Positions 44,016 to 54,166 of a stretch of DNA of 64,000 nt are shown one piece after another. The stretch covers positions 85,428-149,427 of the forward strand of contig NZ_JAPNLJ010000019.1 of NCBI RefSeq assembly GCF_026627445.1. Direction: 5' to 3'. A model generated the notes under the pieces. It was not told the origin of the DNA, ran no database searches, and was given only the letters and a program-made list of their open reading frames with translations. Made by a program: the position numbers and the translations under genes. The stretch comes from Streptomyces sp. H27-H1 (lineage in GTDB: Bacteria > Actinomycetota > Actinomycetes > Streptomycetales > Streptomycetaceae). Within the stretch, counting starts at the first letter, position 1, and the number at the start of each line of letters is the position of its first letter.

Positions 44016-47000
44016 GGCGGCCACTGAGGGAGGAGCTCGCGAAGCGGGTCGTGGTGGCCGACGGGGCGATGGGAACGATGCTCCAGGCCGCCGATCCGAC
44101 ACTCGACGACTTCATGGGTCTCGAGGGCTGCAACGAGATCCTCAACGTCACCCGGCCCGACATCGTCCGGTCGGTCCATGACGAGTACTACGCGGTGGGT
44201 GTGGACTGCGTCGAGACGAACACCTTCGGGGCCAATCTCTCAGCGCTCGCCGAGTACGGCGTGGAGGGCCGGGTCTACGACCTGTCCGAGGCCGGAGCGC
44301 GCATCGCCCGGGAAGCTGCGGACGCGTTCACGGCGAAGGACGGCCGGCCCCGCTGGGTGCTGGGCTCCATGGGCCCCGGTACCAAACTGCCCACGCTCAA
44401 GCACGTGGCGTACGAGCCCTTGCGCGACGCGTACCAGGAGAACGCCGAGGGCCTGATCAGGGGTGGCGCGGACGCGCTGCTCGTCGAAACCTCGCAGGAC
44501 CTCCTCCAGGCGAAGGCGGCCGTCATCGGTGCGCGCCGGGCGCTGGAGTGGTGCGCGATGGGTGACCTGCCGCTCATCGTTCAGGTGACGGTCGAGGCGA
44601 CGGGCACGATGTTGCTGGGTTCGGAGATCGGCGCGGCGCTGACGGCGTTGGAGCCGCTCGGTATCGACATGATCGGCCTGAACTGTGCGACCGGGCCGGC
44701 TGAGATGAGTGAGCACCTGCGGTATCTCGCGCGGAACTCCCGTATCCCCCTTTCGTGCATGCCGAATGCGGGTCTGCCGGTCCTCGGCAAGAACGGTGCG
44801 CACTATCCGTTGTCCGCGTCCGAGCTGGCGGACGCGCAGGAGACTTTCGTCGGTGAGTACGGGCTTTCCCTGGTCGGTGGCTGCTGCGGTACGACGCCTG
44901 AGCACTTGCGCCAGGTCGTGGAGCGGGTCCGCGGTCTGAGCCCGGCGGTGCGCCGGCCGAGCCCGGAGCCGGGTGCGTCCTCGCTGTATCAGACGGTGCC
45001 GTTCCGGCAGGACATTTCGTTCATGGCGATCGGTGAGCGGACGAACGCGAACGGGTCGAAGAAGTTCCGTGATGCCATGCTCGAGGCGCGTTGGGACGAC
45101 TGTGTGGAGATGGTCCGCGACCAGATCCGTGAGGGCGCGCACATGCTCGACCTGTGCGTGGACTACGTGGGCCGTGACGGGGTCGCGGACATGAAGGAGC
45201 TGGCCGGACGTTTCGCGACCGCGTCGACGCTGCCGATCGTCCTGGACTCGACCGAGGTTCCTGTTCTGCGGGCGGGTCTGGAGAAGCTGGGCGGCCGCGC
45301 GGTCATCAACTCCGTGAACTACGAGGACGGCGACGGGCCGGAGTCCCGGTTCGCGAAGGTCACCGGCCTCGCCCAGGAGCACGGTGCGGCACTGATCGCG
45401 CTGACGATCGATGAGGAGGGCCAGGCCCGCACCGTCGAGCACAAGGTCGCCATCGCGCAGCGTCTGATCGCCGATCTGACGGGGAACTGGGGGATTCACG
45501 AGTCGGACATCCTCATCGACACGCTGACGTTCACGATCTGCACGGGTCAGGAGGAGTCGCGTAAGGACGGGATCGCGACGATCGAGTCGATCCGGGAGCT
45601 GAAGCGCCGTCACCCGGATGTGCAGACGACGCTGGGTCTGTCGAACATCTCCTTCGGTCTGAATCCGGCCGCCCGTGTCCTGCTGAACTCGGTTTTCCTC
45701 GATGAGTGCGTGAAGGCCGGTCTGGATTCGGCGATCGTCCACGCCAGCAAGATTTTGCCGATCGCCCGCTTCGACGATGAGCAGGTGGGCACCGCTCTCG
45801 ACCTCATCTATGACCGGCGTGCGGAGGGGTATGACCCGCTGCAGAAGCTGATGGCTCTCTTCGAGGGGGTCAACACCAAGTCGATGAAGGCGGGCCGGGC
45901 CGAGGAGCTTCTCGCGTTGCCGCTGGACGAGCGGCTGCAGCGCCGGATCATCGATGGTGAGAAGAACGGCCTGGCGGCCGACCTCGACGAGGCGCTGGAG
46001 ACCAGGCCCGCGCTCGACATCGTCAATGACACCCTGCTGGAGGGTATGAAGGTTGTGGGGGAGCTGTTCGGCTCCGGTCAGATGCAGTTGCCGTTCGTGC
46101 TGCAGTCGGCTGAGGTGATGAAGAACGCGGTCGCGCATCTCGAGCCGCACATGGAGAAGTCCGATGCGGATGGCAAGGGCACGATCGTGCTGGCCACGGT
46201 CCGTGGGGATGTCCATGACATCGGCAAGAACCTTGTCGACATCATCCTCACCAACAATGGCTACAACGTCGTCAACATTGGTATCAAGCAGCCGGTTTCC
46301 GCGATTCTGGAGGCGGCGCAGGAGCACAAGGCCGATGTGATCGGCATGTCGGGTCTGCTGGTGAAGTCGACGGTGATCATGAAGGAGAACCTGGAGGAGC
46401 TCAACCAGCGCAAGCTGGCGGCCGACTACCCGGTGATCCTCGGCGGCGCCGCCCTGACCCGCGCCTACGTCGAGCAGGACCTCCACGAGATCTACGAAGG
46501 CGAAGTCCGCTACGCCCGCGACGCCTTCGAAGGCCTACGCCTCATGGACGCCCTGATGGGAGTCAAACGCGGGGTCCCCGGAGTCACCCTCCCACCCCTC
46601 AAGCAGCGCCGAGTACCGCAACGGACCGCTCTGCCCGATGTGCGCGAGCCCGAGGAGGCCGGCCGCTCCGACGTTGCCGTCGATGCTCCCGTACCCGAGC
46701 CGCCGTTCCTCGGGTCCCGTGTCGTCAAGGGCATCCCGCTCAAGGAGTACGCCTCCTGGCTCGACGAAGGCGCGCTCTTCAAAGGGCAGTGGGGGCTCAA
46801 GGACGCCGACTTGATCGAGACGGAAGGACGTCCGCGGCTGCGCGGCTGGCTGGACCGGTTGCACACCGATCAGCTGCTCGAAGCGGCCGTGGTCTACGGG
46901 TACTTCCCCTGCGTCTCCAAGGGTGACGACCTGATCGTCCTGGACGAGGACGGCACCGAGCGGACGCGGTTCACCTTCCCGCGCCAGCGCCGCGGCCGCC

Positions 47001-47467
47001 GCCTGTGCCTGGCGGACTACGCCCGCCCCGAGGAGTCCGGCGAGATCGACGTCGTCGGCTTCCAGATCGTCACCGTCGGCAGCCGGATAGGCGAGGAGAC
47101 CGCCCGCCTCTTCGAGGCGAACGCCTACCGTGACTACCTGGAACTCCACGGCCTGTCCGTGCAGTTGGCCGAGGCCCTCGCCGAGTACTGGCATGCCAGG
47201 GTGCGGAGCGAACTCGGTATGGCCGGGTCCGACCCCTCGGCTATGGAGGGCATGTTCCGCACCGAATACCAGGGGTGTCGCTACTCGTTCGGCTACCCCG
47301 CCTGCCCCGACCTGGAGGACCGGGCGAAGATCGCGGACCTCCTCCAGCCGGAGCGCATCGGCGTCCACCTGTCGGAGGAGTTCCAGCTCCACCCCGAGCA
47401 GTCCACCGACGCCATCGTCATCCACCACCCCGAAGCCGGCTACTTCAATGCCGGCGGCCGCCGGTGA
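44012..47467 (+). CDS. metH: cobalamin-dependent methionine synthase
   Basis: An 1151-residue multidomain MetH converting homocysteine to methionine with methyltetrahydrofolate. In order: homocysteine domain with zinc motif GGCCGT near residue 290; pterin-binding domain (FMAIGERTNANGSKKFRDAM); B12 cap and cobalamin domain with DVHDIGKN near residue 735, where His is the lower cobalt ligand; and the SAM-dependent reactivation domain (FRTEYQGCRYSFGYPACP). All four are intact. Codon choice in roughly 44570-46440 is less C-rich at third positions than in the flanking parts, a possible mosaic. It starts at an ATGA overlap. Confidence 0.95.
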   Translation: MRRPLREELAKRVVVADGAMGTMLQAADPTLDDFMGLEGCNEILNVTRPDIVRSVHDEYYAVGVDCVETNTFGANLSALAEYGVEGRVYDLSEAGARIAREAADAFTAKDGRPRWVLGSMGPGTKLPTLKHVAYEPLRDAYQENAEGLIRGGADALLVETSQDLLQAKAAVIGARRALEWCAMGDLPLIVQVTVEATGTMLLGSEIGAALTALEPLGIDMIGLNCATGPAEMSEHLRYLARNSRIPLSCMPNAGLPVLGKNGAHYPLSASELADAQETFVGEYGLSLVGGCCGTTPEHLRQVVERVRGLSPAVRRPSPEPGASSLYQTVPFRQDISFMAIGERTNANGSKKFRDAMLEARWDDCVEMVRDQIREGAHMLDLCVDYVGRDGVADMKELAGRFATASTLPIVLDSTEVPVLRAGLEKLGGRAVINSVNYEDGDGPESRFAKVTGLAQEHGAALIALTIDEEGQARTVEHKVAIAQRLIADLTGNWGIHESDILIDTLTFTICTGQEESRKDGIATIESIRELKRRHPDVQTTLGLSNISFGLNPAARVLLNSVFLDECVKAGLDSAIVHASKILPIARFDDEQVGTALDLIYDRRAEGYDPLQKLMALFEGVNTKSMKAGRAEELLALPLDERLQRRIIDGEKNGLAADLDEALETRPALDIVNDTLLEGMKVVGELFGSGQMQLPFVLQSAEVMKNAVAHLEPHMEKSDADGKGTIVLATVRGDVHDIGKNLVDIILTNNGYNVVNIGIKQPVSAILEAAQEHKADVIGMSGLLVKSTVIMKENLEELNQRKLAADYPVILGGAALTRAYVEQDLHEIYEGEVRYARDAFEGLRLMDALMGVKRGVPGVTLPPLKQRRVPQRTALPDVREPEEAGRSDVAVDAPVPEPPFLGSRVVKGIPLKEYASWLDEGALFKGQWGLKDADLIETEGRPRLRGWLDRLHTDQLLEAAVVYGYFPCVSKGDDLIVLDEDGTERTRFTFPRQRRGRRLCLADYARPEESGEIDVVGFQIVTVGSRIGEETARLFEANAYRDYLELHGLSVQLAEALAEYWHARVRSELGMAGSDPSAMEGMFRTEYQGCRYSFGYPACPDLEDRAKIADLLQPERIGVHLSEEFQLHPEQSTDAIVIHHPEAGYFNAGGRR

Positions 47468-47526
47468 GCCCCGCAGTGGCCCCGCACCGTCCACCGCACC
47501 GTCCAGAGCACAAGGAGCGTTCTTCC

Positions 47527-48933
<1,407 letters not shown>

Positions 48934-48938
48934 TCCCC

Positions 48939-49604
48939 ATGACCGTTCTCGACGAGATACGTGATCCCTGGCTCCCGGACCGGCTGTTGCGGACCGAACG
49001 CGACGCGCTGATGCCGCTCCTGCGCCGGACCCCTCCGGAGGCGTACGCGCAACGCACGGCCTGCCCGGGCTGGACGGCCCGGCAGGTACTCGCCCACTGC
49101 GCGGCGGCGCTGGTGCGGATCGTCGAAGGGCGTCTGGAAGAGGGCGTGTTCCTCCCGGAGGCCAATGCGGCGGACGTCGCCGAGCGCGAGGACTGGCCGT
49201 TGCCCCGGATCCTTGACGAGTTGGAGCGGGGCCTCACCGAAGCCGGCCGGGAGATCGCCGCGGGCGACGGCACGCTGGACGCGGTGGCGCTGGGGGAGTG
49301 GGTCCACGCGGGCGATGTCCGCGATGCGTTCGGGGAGCCGGGGGCCTACGGCGGGGACAGCCTGACGCTTGCCCTGCCCTTGCTCCGAATCACCAGCCGC
49401 AAACGGGAGACGCCTCGGCTGGTCGCACAAGTAGCCGGGCTCGAAGGTCTGTTGAGTTTCGGAAACGAGGTTCAGGGTCGGCCCGCAGCCCGCTTCCACG
49501 GCGACGCGGCAACGCTGGTCCGCATCTACTCGGGCCGCTCGCTGGTCGCCACCCGCTACGAACTCACGGGTGCGACGGAGCGGGAACTGCTCATCTACCG
49601 ATGA
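48939..49604 (+). CDS. mycothiol-dependent maleylpyruvate isomerase-like (DinB/MDMPI) protein
   Basis: A 221-residue protein of the MDMPI N-terminal/DinB-like four-helix fold (TIGR03083 type). The start CPGWTARQVLAHCAAALV and the metal-binding pair in EWVHAGDVRDAFG are characteristic. Relatives use mycothiol as a cofactor or transfer it, as LmbV does in lincomycin assembly. It starts five bases after ahcY and is the last gene of the long operon. A role in thiol chemistry here is inference from family and from the PIG-L and MshA-like genes nearby. Confidence 0.8.
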   Translation: MTVLDEIRDPWLPDRLLRTERDALMPLLRRTPPEAYAQRTACPGWTARQVLAHCAAALVRIVEGRLEEGVFLPEANAADVAEREDWPLPRILDELERGLTEAGREIAAGDGTLDAVALGEWVHAGDVRDAFGEPGAYGGDSLTLALPLLRITSRKRETPRLVAQVAGLEGLLSFGNEVQGRPAARFHGDAATLVRIYSGRSLVATRYELTGATERELLIYR

Positions 49605-49652
49605 CGAGTCCAGGCCCGGCCCGTTCGCTGCGGATCGGACCGGATGCGGATC

Positions 49653-50396
49653 TCAGTCGATCTTGACGACCTGGAAGGCTTCCGCCATCCGCCCCGCCGG
49701 CAGCCCCGCTGACCTCGCGTGTTCCCCCAGCCAGTCCCGTAGCAGGCCTGCCAAGTCGTCGAAGTGGGCCGTCTGCGAGGTGTGGATCCGCAGGGCCTCG
49801 ACCTTGCGGTCGAAGACGGGGGTGACGTCGATGTACTGGTTCGGCGTGGGGCCGGTCATCAGCCACAGCTCCGGCACGATCCAGGGCTCCAGCCCCTCCT
49901 CCTTGAGGAGGGAGGGGTGCGCGAAGGGATTGCGGGCCTCGGGGTAGACCGCACGCAGGGCGGCGTCGCCGACCGCGCGATGGTCCGGGTGCAGGTCGGC
50001 CACGCGAGCCCAGTTGATCTCCGGACTGGGGATGACGGCGCGTTGGGGGCGGACCTGTCGGATCACCCGGCACAAGTCGCGGCGCAACTCCACGCTCGGT
50101 TCGACGAAGCTGTCGGGATAGCCGAGGAAGCGGACGTCCTCGACGCCGCTCCGCTTGGCCGAGTGCACCTGTTCGGCTCGCCGGAGGTCCCCCATCGCCT
50201 GGCGGGGGAGTTGTTCGTCGTACCCGCCGGCGCCGCCGTCGGTGACGATGCAGTACGTGACCCGGGTCGTGCCCTGGGCGATCCACCGCATCACCGTGCC
50301 GCTTACACAGAACTCGATGTCGTCCGGGTGTGCGGCCACCACCAGCAGGGATTCCGGGGCGCTGCGGTCTATCGAATCGGTCGCGAAGTGCTCCAT
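49653..50396 (-). CDS. PIG-L/LmbE-family deacetylase
   Basis: A 247-residue zinc amidase of the GlcNAc-PI de-N-acetylase family (MshB, Mca, LmbE). The metal and catalytic motif AHPDDIEF lies at about residues 21-28, and HPDHRAVG supplies the third ligand. Possible substrates are N-acetylglucosamine-inositol, mycothiol S-conjugates or an N-acetylated pathway intermediate. I chose ATG 50396 because the domain starts shortly after it; an ATG at 50459 would add 21 atypical residues. It is convergent with the DinB gene and divergent from asnB. Confidence 0.85.
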   Translation of the reverse strand: MEHFATDSIDRSAPESLLVVAAHPDDIEFCVSGTVMRWIAQGTTRVTYCIVTDGGAGGYDEQLPRQAMGDLRRAEQVHSAKRSGVEDVRFLGYPDSFVEPSVELRRDLCRVIRQVRPQRAVIPSPEINWARVADLHPDHRAVGDAALRAVYPEARNPFAHPSLLKEEGLEPWIVPELWLMTGPTPNQYIDVTPVFDRKVEALRIHTSQTAHFDDLAGLLRDWLGEHARSAGLPAGRMAEAFQVVKID

Positions 50397-50540
50397 GGGT
50401 TCAGCCTGTTGTGCCTGGTGGCGGCTTGCAAGGCAACTCCTCTGGCGTACTTGCGACATGACACTTCTACGCCATCCAAAAATTTGGTAGCTTCAAATAA
50501 TTGATTTAACCGCGTGAACGTGGAATCCGGAGGCACCGGC
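50397..50540. promoter_or_regulatory. divergent AT-rich promoter/operator region
   Basis: This 144-bp gap separates the PIG-L gene and asnB. It contains an unusually AT-rich island at 50476-50510 with a short dyad CCAAA-AA-TTTGG (50476-50487) and a second, TCAA-ATAA-TTGA (50493-50504). These are good candidates for operators controlling the right-hand biosynthetic operon (asnB onwards). I could not fix -35 and -10 hexamers. Confidence 0.5.
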
Positions 50541-52340
50541 ATGTGCAGGATTTTCGGCTCCTTCTCGGCCGGCGCGGCGCGACCCGACCCGGACGAACTC
50601 GCGGCGGTCTCCGCCAGGCAGCGGCACGGCGGTCCCGACGAGCACGACGTGCTCAGCGGCCCCGGGTGGTCGCTCGGGTGCGACCGGCTCGCCGTGACCG
50701 ACCTCCGCGGCGGCCGGCAGCCCTACCGGCTGCCCCACCTGCCCGGGATCACCGCCGTCCTCAACGGTGAGATCTACAACCACCAGGCCCTCCGGCGCGA
50801 GCTCGCCCACCGGGGCCACCGCTTCCCCGACGTGTGCGACGGCACCTTGCTGCCCGCGCTCTACGCCGAGTACGGTCCGGCCTTCGCCGAGAGGCTCGAC
50901 GGGATGTTCGCCGTCGCCGTACTCGACTTGCGGGCGAGCCCCCGGCTCGTCCTCGCCGTCGACCCCATGGGGATGAAGCCCCTCCACTACCACCGGGGCG
51001 CGGACGGCTCCTTCCGCTTCGCTTCGGAGATCCCCGCACTCCTTGCTTTCGAAGGGGTCGAGATCGCCCCTCGCGCAGACACCCTCGACACCGTCCTCGC
51101 CACCCGGACCCCCTTCTCCACACAGACCGCCCTGGAAGGCATCAGCGTCATGCCCCCGGGCGCGACCGCTGTGGTCGGCCCGGGGCGGGAACCGGCTGTA
51201 CGGCGACGCCCCACGGCGCCCGCCGCACCCTCGGAGGCGGGCTTCGACACCGAGGACGTACTGCGCCGCGAAGTGCGACGCCTCGCGCGAGCGGACGTAC
51301 CGGTCTGCGCCCTCACGAGCGGCGGCCTCGATTCCGGCCTGGTGACCGCGCTGGCCGCGGAATACGCGCGGGAGCACGACGCGCCCGCCCTGCACACCTT
51401 CCACCTCACCTACCAGGGCAAATGGCCGGGCTCCGAGCACACCCACGCCCGTGCCGTCGCCCGGCAGGCCCGCACGGTCCACCACGAAGTGGCGCTGGAC
51501 CCGCGCGAACTGTGGTCGCTGCTGACCCGGGCCACCCGGCACCTGGGGCAGCCGAACGCAGACCCCATCGCCCTGAGCACCTACGCCCTCTTCCGGGCCG
51601 TCCGGCAGGCCGGTTTCACCGTCGCCCTCACCGGGGACGGCGCCGACGAGCTCTTCGGCGGCTATGCCCGGCTGCGTGACGCCCTCCAGGCCCCGCCGGG
51701 CGCCGACTGGGCCGCCTCCTACACCGACGCGCTGTCCGCGGCGCCCAGAATGCTCCGCGACCACCTCTACACACCCTCGTACCGGGCCCACATAGCCGAC
51801 GAGGGATCTGCCGCCGATCGGATCGAGCGGGAACTGCGCTCCGCGCGCACGGACCGGCTCACCGCGATCACCTCGTTCGAGACCCGCTGGCGGCTGCCCG
51901 CCTACCACCTCCGCCGAGTCGACCACCTGAGCATGGCGTGGGCGGTCGAAGCCCGGATGCCGTTCTGCCAGCCCTCCGTCGCCGCGCACGCCCGCGGACT
52001 CCCCGAACACGCTCGACGGGGCAAGCGGGCGTTGTACGAGGCCGGCCGCGAGCTGCTGCCCACCAGCGTGCTGAACCGGCCCAAGCAGCCCTTCACCCTG
52101 CCGGTGACCGCGATGCTCAGCCCCGGCAGCCCGCTCCTCGGACCCGTCCGGGAACTCCTGGCCCCGGAGCGGCTCGCACGAGGCGGGCAGGTCAGGCCCG
52201 ACCGCGTACAGCGCCTCCTCGCCCGGCAACTGGAGCGCCCGTCGGACCAGGACGCGCTCGCCCTGTGGGCGCTGGCGACCCACGAACTGTGGACCGACGT
52301 CGTCCGGGGGATGCGCATCCCGGTCGGATGCGCCGCGTGA
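50541..52340 (+). CDS. asnB: asparagine synthase (glutamine-hydrolysing) family amidotransferase
   Basis: A 599-residue AsnB-type protein. The ATG at 50541 gives MCRIFGS, placing the glutaminase nucleophile Cys2 right after the start as required; a GGAGG site lies upstream. RQRHGGPDEH and LNGEIYNH are glutaminase-domain motifs; CALTSGGLDSGL (near residue 260) is the ATP pyrophosphatase loop, and GDGADELFGGY is also typical. In biosynthetic clusters such enzymes often amidate an unusual carboxylate or form amide bonds between pathway units rather than make asparagine. It begins the right-hand operon. Confidence 0.9.
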   Translation: MCRIFGSFSAGAARPDPDELAAVSARQRHGGPDEHDVLSGPGWSLGCDRLAVTDLRGGRQPYRLPHLPGITAVLNGEIYNHQALRRELAHRGHRFPDVCDGTLLPALYAEYGPAFAERLDGMFAVAVLDLRASPRLVLAVDPMGMKPLHYHRGADGSFRFASEIPALLAFEGVEIAPRADTLDTVLATRTPFSTQTALEGISVMPPGATAVVGPGREPAVRRRPTAPAAPSEAGFDTEDVLRREVRRLARADVPVCALTSGGLDSGLVTALAAEYAREHDAPALHTFHLTYQGKWPGSEHTHARAVARQARTVHHEVALDPRELWSLLTRATRHLGQPNADPIALSTYALFRAVRQAGFTVALTGDGADELFGGYARLRDALQAPPGADWAASYTDALSAAPRMLRDHLYTPSYRAHIADEGSAADRIERELRSARTDRLTAITSFETRWRLPAYHLRRVDHLSMAWAVEARMPFCQPSVAAHARGLPEHARRGKRALYEAGRELLPTSVLNRPKQPFTLPVTAMLSPGSPLLGPVRELLAPERLARGGQVRPDRVQRLLARQLERPSDQDALALWALATHELWTDVVRGMRIPVGCAA

Positions 52341-52356
52341 GCGGAGCGATCGTCTC

Positions 52357-53265
52357 ATGATCGCGACCGTCGTGCGGGCGGCGGGAGCTCCTGGCCCCAC
52401 CTTGGTGGTGAATCTGTCCGAACTGCCCCTCGGAGCACTGGCGTTACGGGCAGAACTCCGCGCCCTACGGGAGAGCTTGGCGAGGTCTGGCCACGACCAC
52501 CTCGCCAAGATCGCCCTCTACGGGCCCTCGGGCGCCCCCGGCACGGACCTGGACTACCGCTTCGTCCAGGCCATGCCCGACGGCAGTTTCGACTTCCGTA
52601 CCGGGTGCGGCCACTCCCTGCTCGCCTGCGTGGCCGCCGCAGGGATGCCGGGTTCCGTCACGGTGCGAACCGTCACGACCGGCGACCAGGTCCTATGCGT
52701 ACCGGAGCAGCCGCGCGCAGCGGCCGCCGACACGTACACGCTGCACTTCTTACGGGCGCCGGGCGCAAGGGGCGTGCTGCCCACCGGCCGGCCCCTCGAC
52801 CGGCTCGACGGCGTTCCGGTCTCGCTCGTGCGGTACGGGAACCCCTACGTCTTCGTGGACGCCCGCCACCTGGGGATCGGCTCCCGGGACGAGCTCTTCG
52901 CCGCCGGGGAGACGGTGCTGCGCCGGCTCCTGGCCCTGCGCGCCCGCGCCGCCCGGGCGCTGGGGTACGCGCCGCACTCCGCCCTGCCCAAGATCGCTGC
53001 CGTCGACCACTCCGCGGCGGCCACCGCCGTGCGCGCCGTAACCGTCGACGGCTGGCATCCTTCGCTCGCGCTCACCGGTGCCACCGCCCTCGCCGCGGCA
53101 GCCGCGCTCCCCGGTACGGTCGTGCGTCCGCTCGGCGGAGTTGTCCAGACGCCCGGCGGACCGGCCACCGTATCCTCCACGTCCGACCGGGTCAGCGTGC
53201 ACCACAAGCGCGCCACCATTGTGCGGCAGCTCGAGCTGCCGTGGCGTATCCACGCAACGGCGTGA
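52357..53265 (+). CDS. PrpF/DapF-fold isomerase
   Basis: A 302-residue protein of the diaminopimelate-epimerase fold, most like PrpF 2-methylaconitate isomerases. Family cues are TLVVNLSELPL at the N-terminus, DFRTGCGHSLLACVAAAG with a catalytic-type Cys, VRYGNPYVFVDARHLG, and PKIAAV in the C-terminal half. In PrpF-type enzymes Lys/Cys pairs shift double bonds or racemise; here the partner residue is not obvious. It starts 16 bases after asnB. The substrate is presumably a pathway intermediate. Confidence 0.78.
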   Translation: MIATVVRAAGAPGPTLVVNLSELPLGALALRAELRALRESLARSGHDHLAKIALYGPSGAPGTDLDYRFVQAMPDGSFDFRTGCGHSLLACVAAAGMPGSVTVRTVTTGDQVLCVPEQPRAAAADTYTLHFLRAPGARGVLPTGRPLDRLDGVPVSLVRYGNPYVFVDARHLGIGSRDELFAAGETVLRRLLALRARAARALGYAPHSALPKIAAVDHSAAATAVRAVTVDGWHPSLALTGATALAAAAALPGTVVRPLGGVVQTPGGPATVSSTSDRVSVHHKRATIVRQLELPWRIHATA

Positions 53266-53397
53266 ATGCGCAACCCCCTCACGGGACTTCCCGCTTCCTC
53301 CCTCTGTCACGCTGATGTGGACCGCCTGTCCTGATTGCCGGACGGGCATCGTGAATTCGACTGCATTCGCATCCCAGTGAGGGAGACCGAGCGAAGA

Positions 53398-54135
53398 ATG
53401 AAATTCGAAAATCTGCGCGTCGTCGTGACCGGCGCATCGCGTCATTTCGGCCGGGCACTCGCCATCGGATTCGCCCACCTGGGAGCCGAGGTCTACGTGT
53501 CGGCCCGGACCGTGGAGGTGGCCGAGCGCACCCGAGCCGAGGTCATGGGATCCGCACGCGACCGCATCCACGCCTTCGGGTGCGACCTGAGCCGGCCGGC
53601 GGAGATAAGGGAGTTCGCCCGCCGGGTCGGCGAACACACCGACCGGGTGGACCTGCTGGTCAACAACGGTGCCCGATGGCTGGACGCCGTGGACCTGGAG
53701 GACGCGTCGGACGACGAGATCGTGGAGACGATCGAGTCCACGGCCGGCGGGACGGTCCTGATGGTCAAGCACTTCCTGCCGCTGCTGCGGTCCTCCCAGC
53801 GCCCCGACATCGTCAACATGGTCGCCGTACGGGACGCCGGCGGATCCTCCGCGGCCGCGGCACACGAGGCGTTCTGGGCGGCCAAGAGCGCGCAGGCCGG
53901 ATTCGCCGACATCCTTGCGCGCCGATTGAGCCCTTCGGGCGTCCGGGTGTTCTCGCTCTATCCCCCGGACTTCTCCACGTCCGACCCGCGATTCGCCGAG
54001 TGGGAGGGCATCACGGTGGACGACGCGATGCGCGACGAGAAACTCACGACCCAGGCCCTCTTCGAATGCATCGTCTACGCCGTCGAGCAGCCGCGCGACT
54101 GCTTCATCCGCTCCTTCCATTTCGAGCCTCGCTGA
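53398..54135 (+). CDS. SDR-fold protein lacking the catalytic Tyr
   Basis: A 245-residue short-chain dehydrogenase/reductase-fold protein. The cofactor loop VTGASRHFGRAL is near residues 10-21, and NNGARWLD corresponds to the NNAG structural motif. The active-site YxxxK is replaced by FWAAK (HEAFWAAKSAQ), so the catalytic tyrosine is Phe, and the usual serine region (VNMVAVRDAG) has no aligned Ser. The conserved Lys remains. The protein may bind NAD(P) without hydride transfer, or catalyse something else. A 132-bp gap upstream may hold its own promoter. Confidence 0.82.
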   Translation: MKFENLRVVVTGASRHFGRALAIGFAHLGAEVYVSARTVEVAERTRAEVMGSARDRIHAFGCDLSRPAEIREFARRVGEHTDRVDLLVNNGARWLDAVDLEDASDDEIVETIESTAGGTVLMVKHFLPLLRSSQRPDIVNMVAVRDAGGSSAAAAHEAFWAAKSAQAGFADILARRLSPSGVRVFSLYPPDFSTSDPRFAEWEGITVDDAMRDEKLTTQALFECIVYAVEQPRDCFIRSFHFEPR

Positions 54136-54166
54136 GCATTTCGCACCACAGCGTCAAGGAGGTCCC

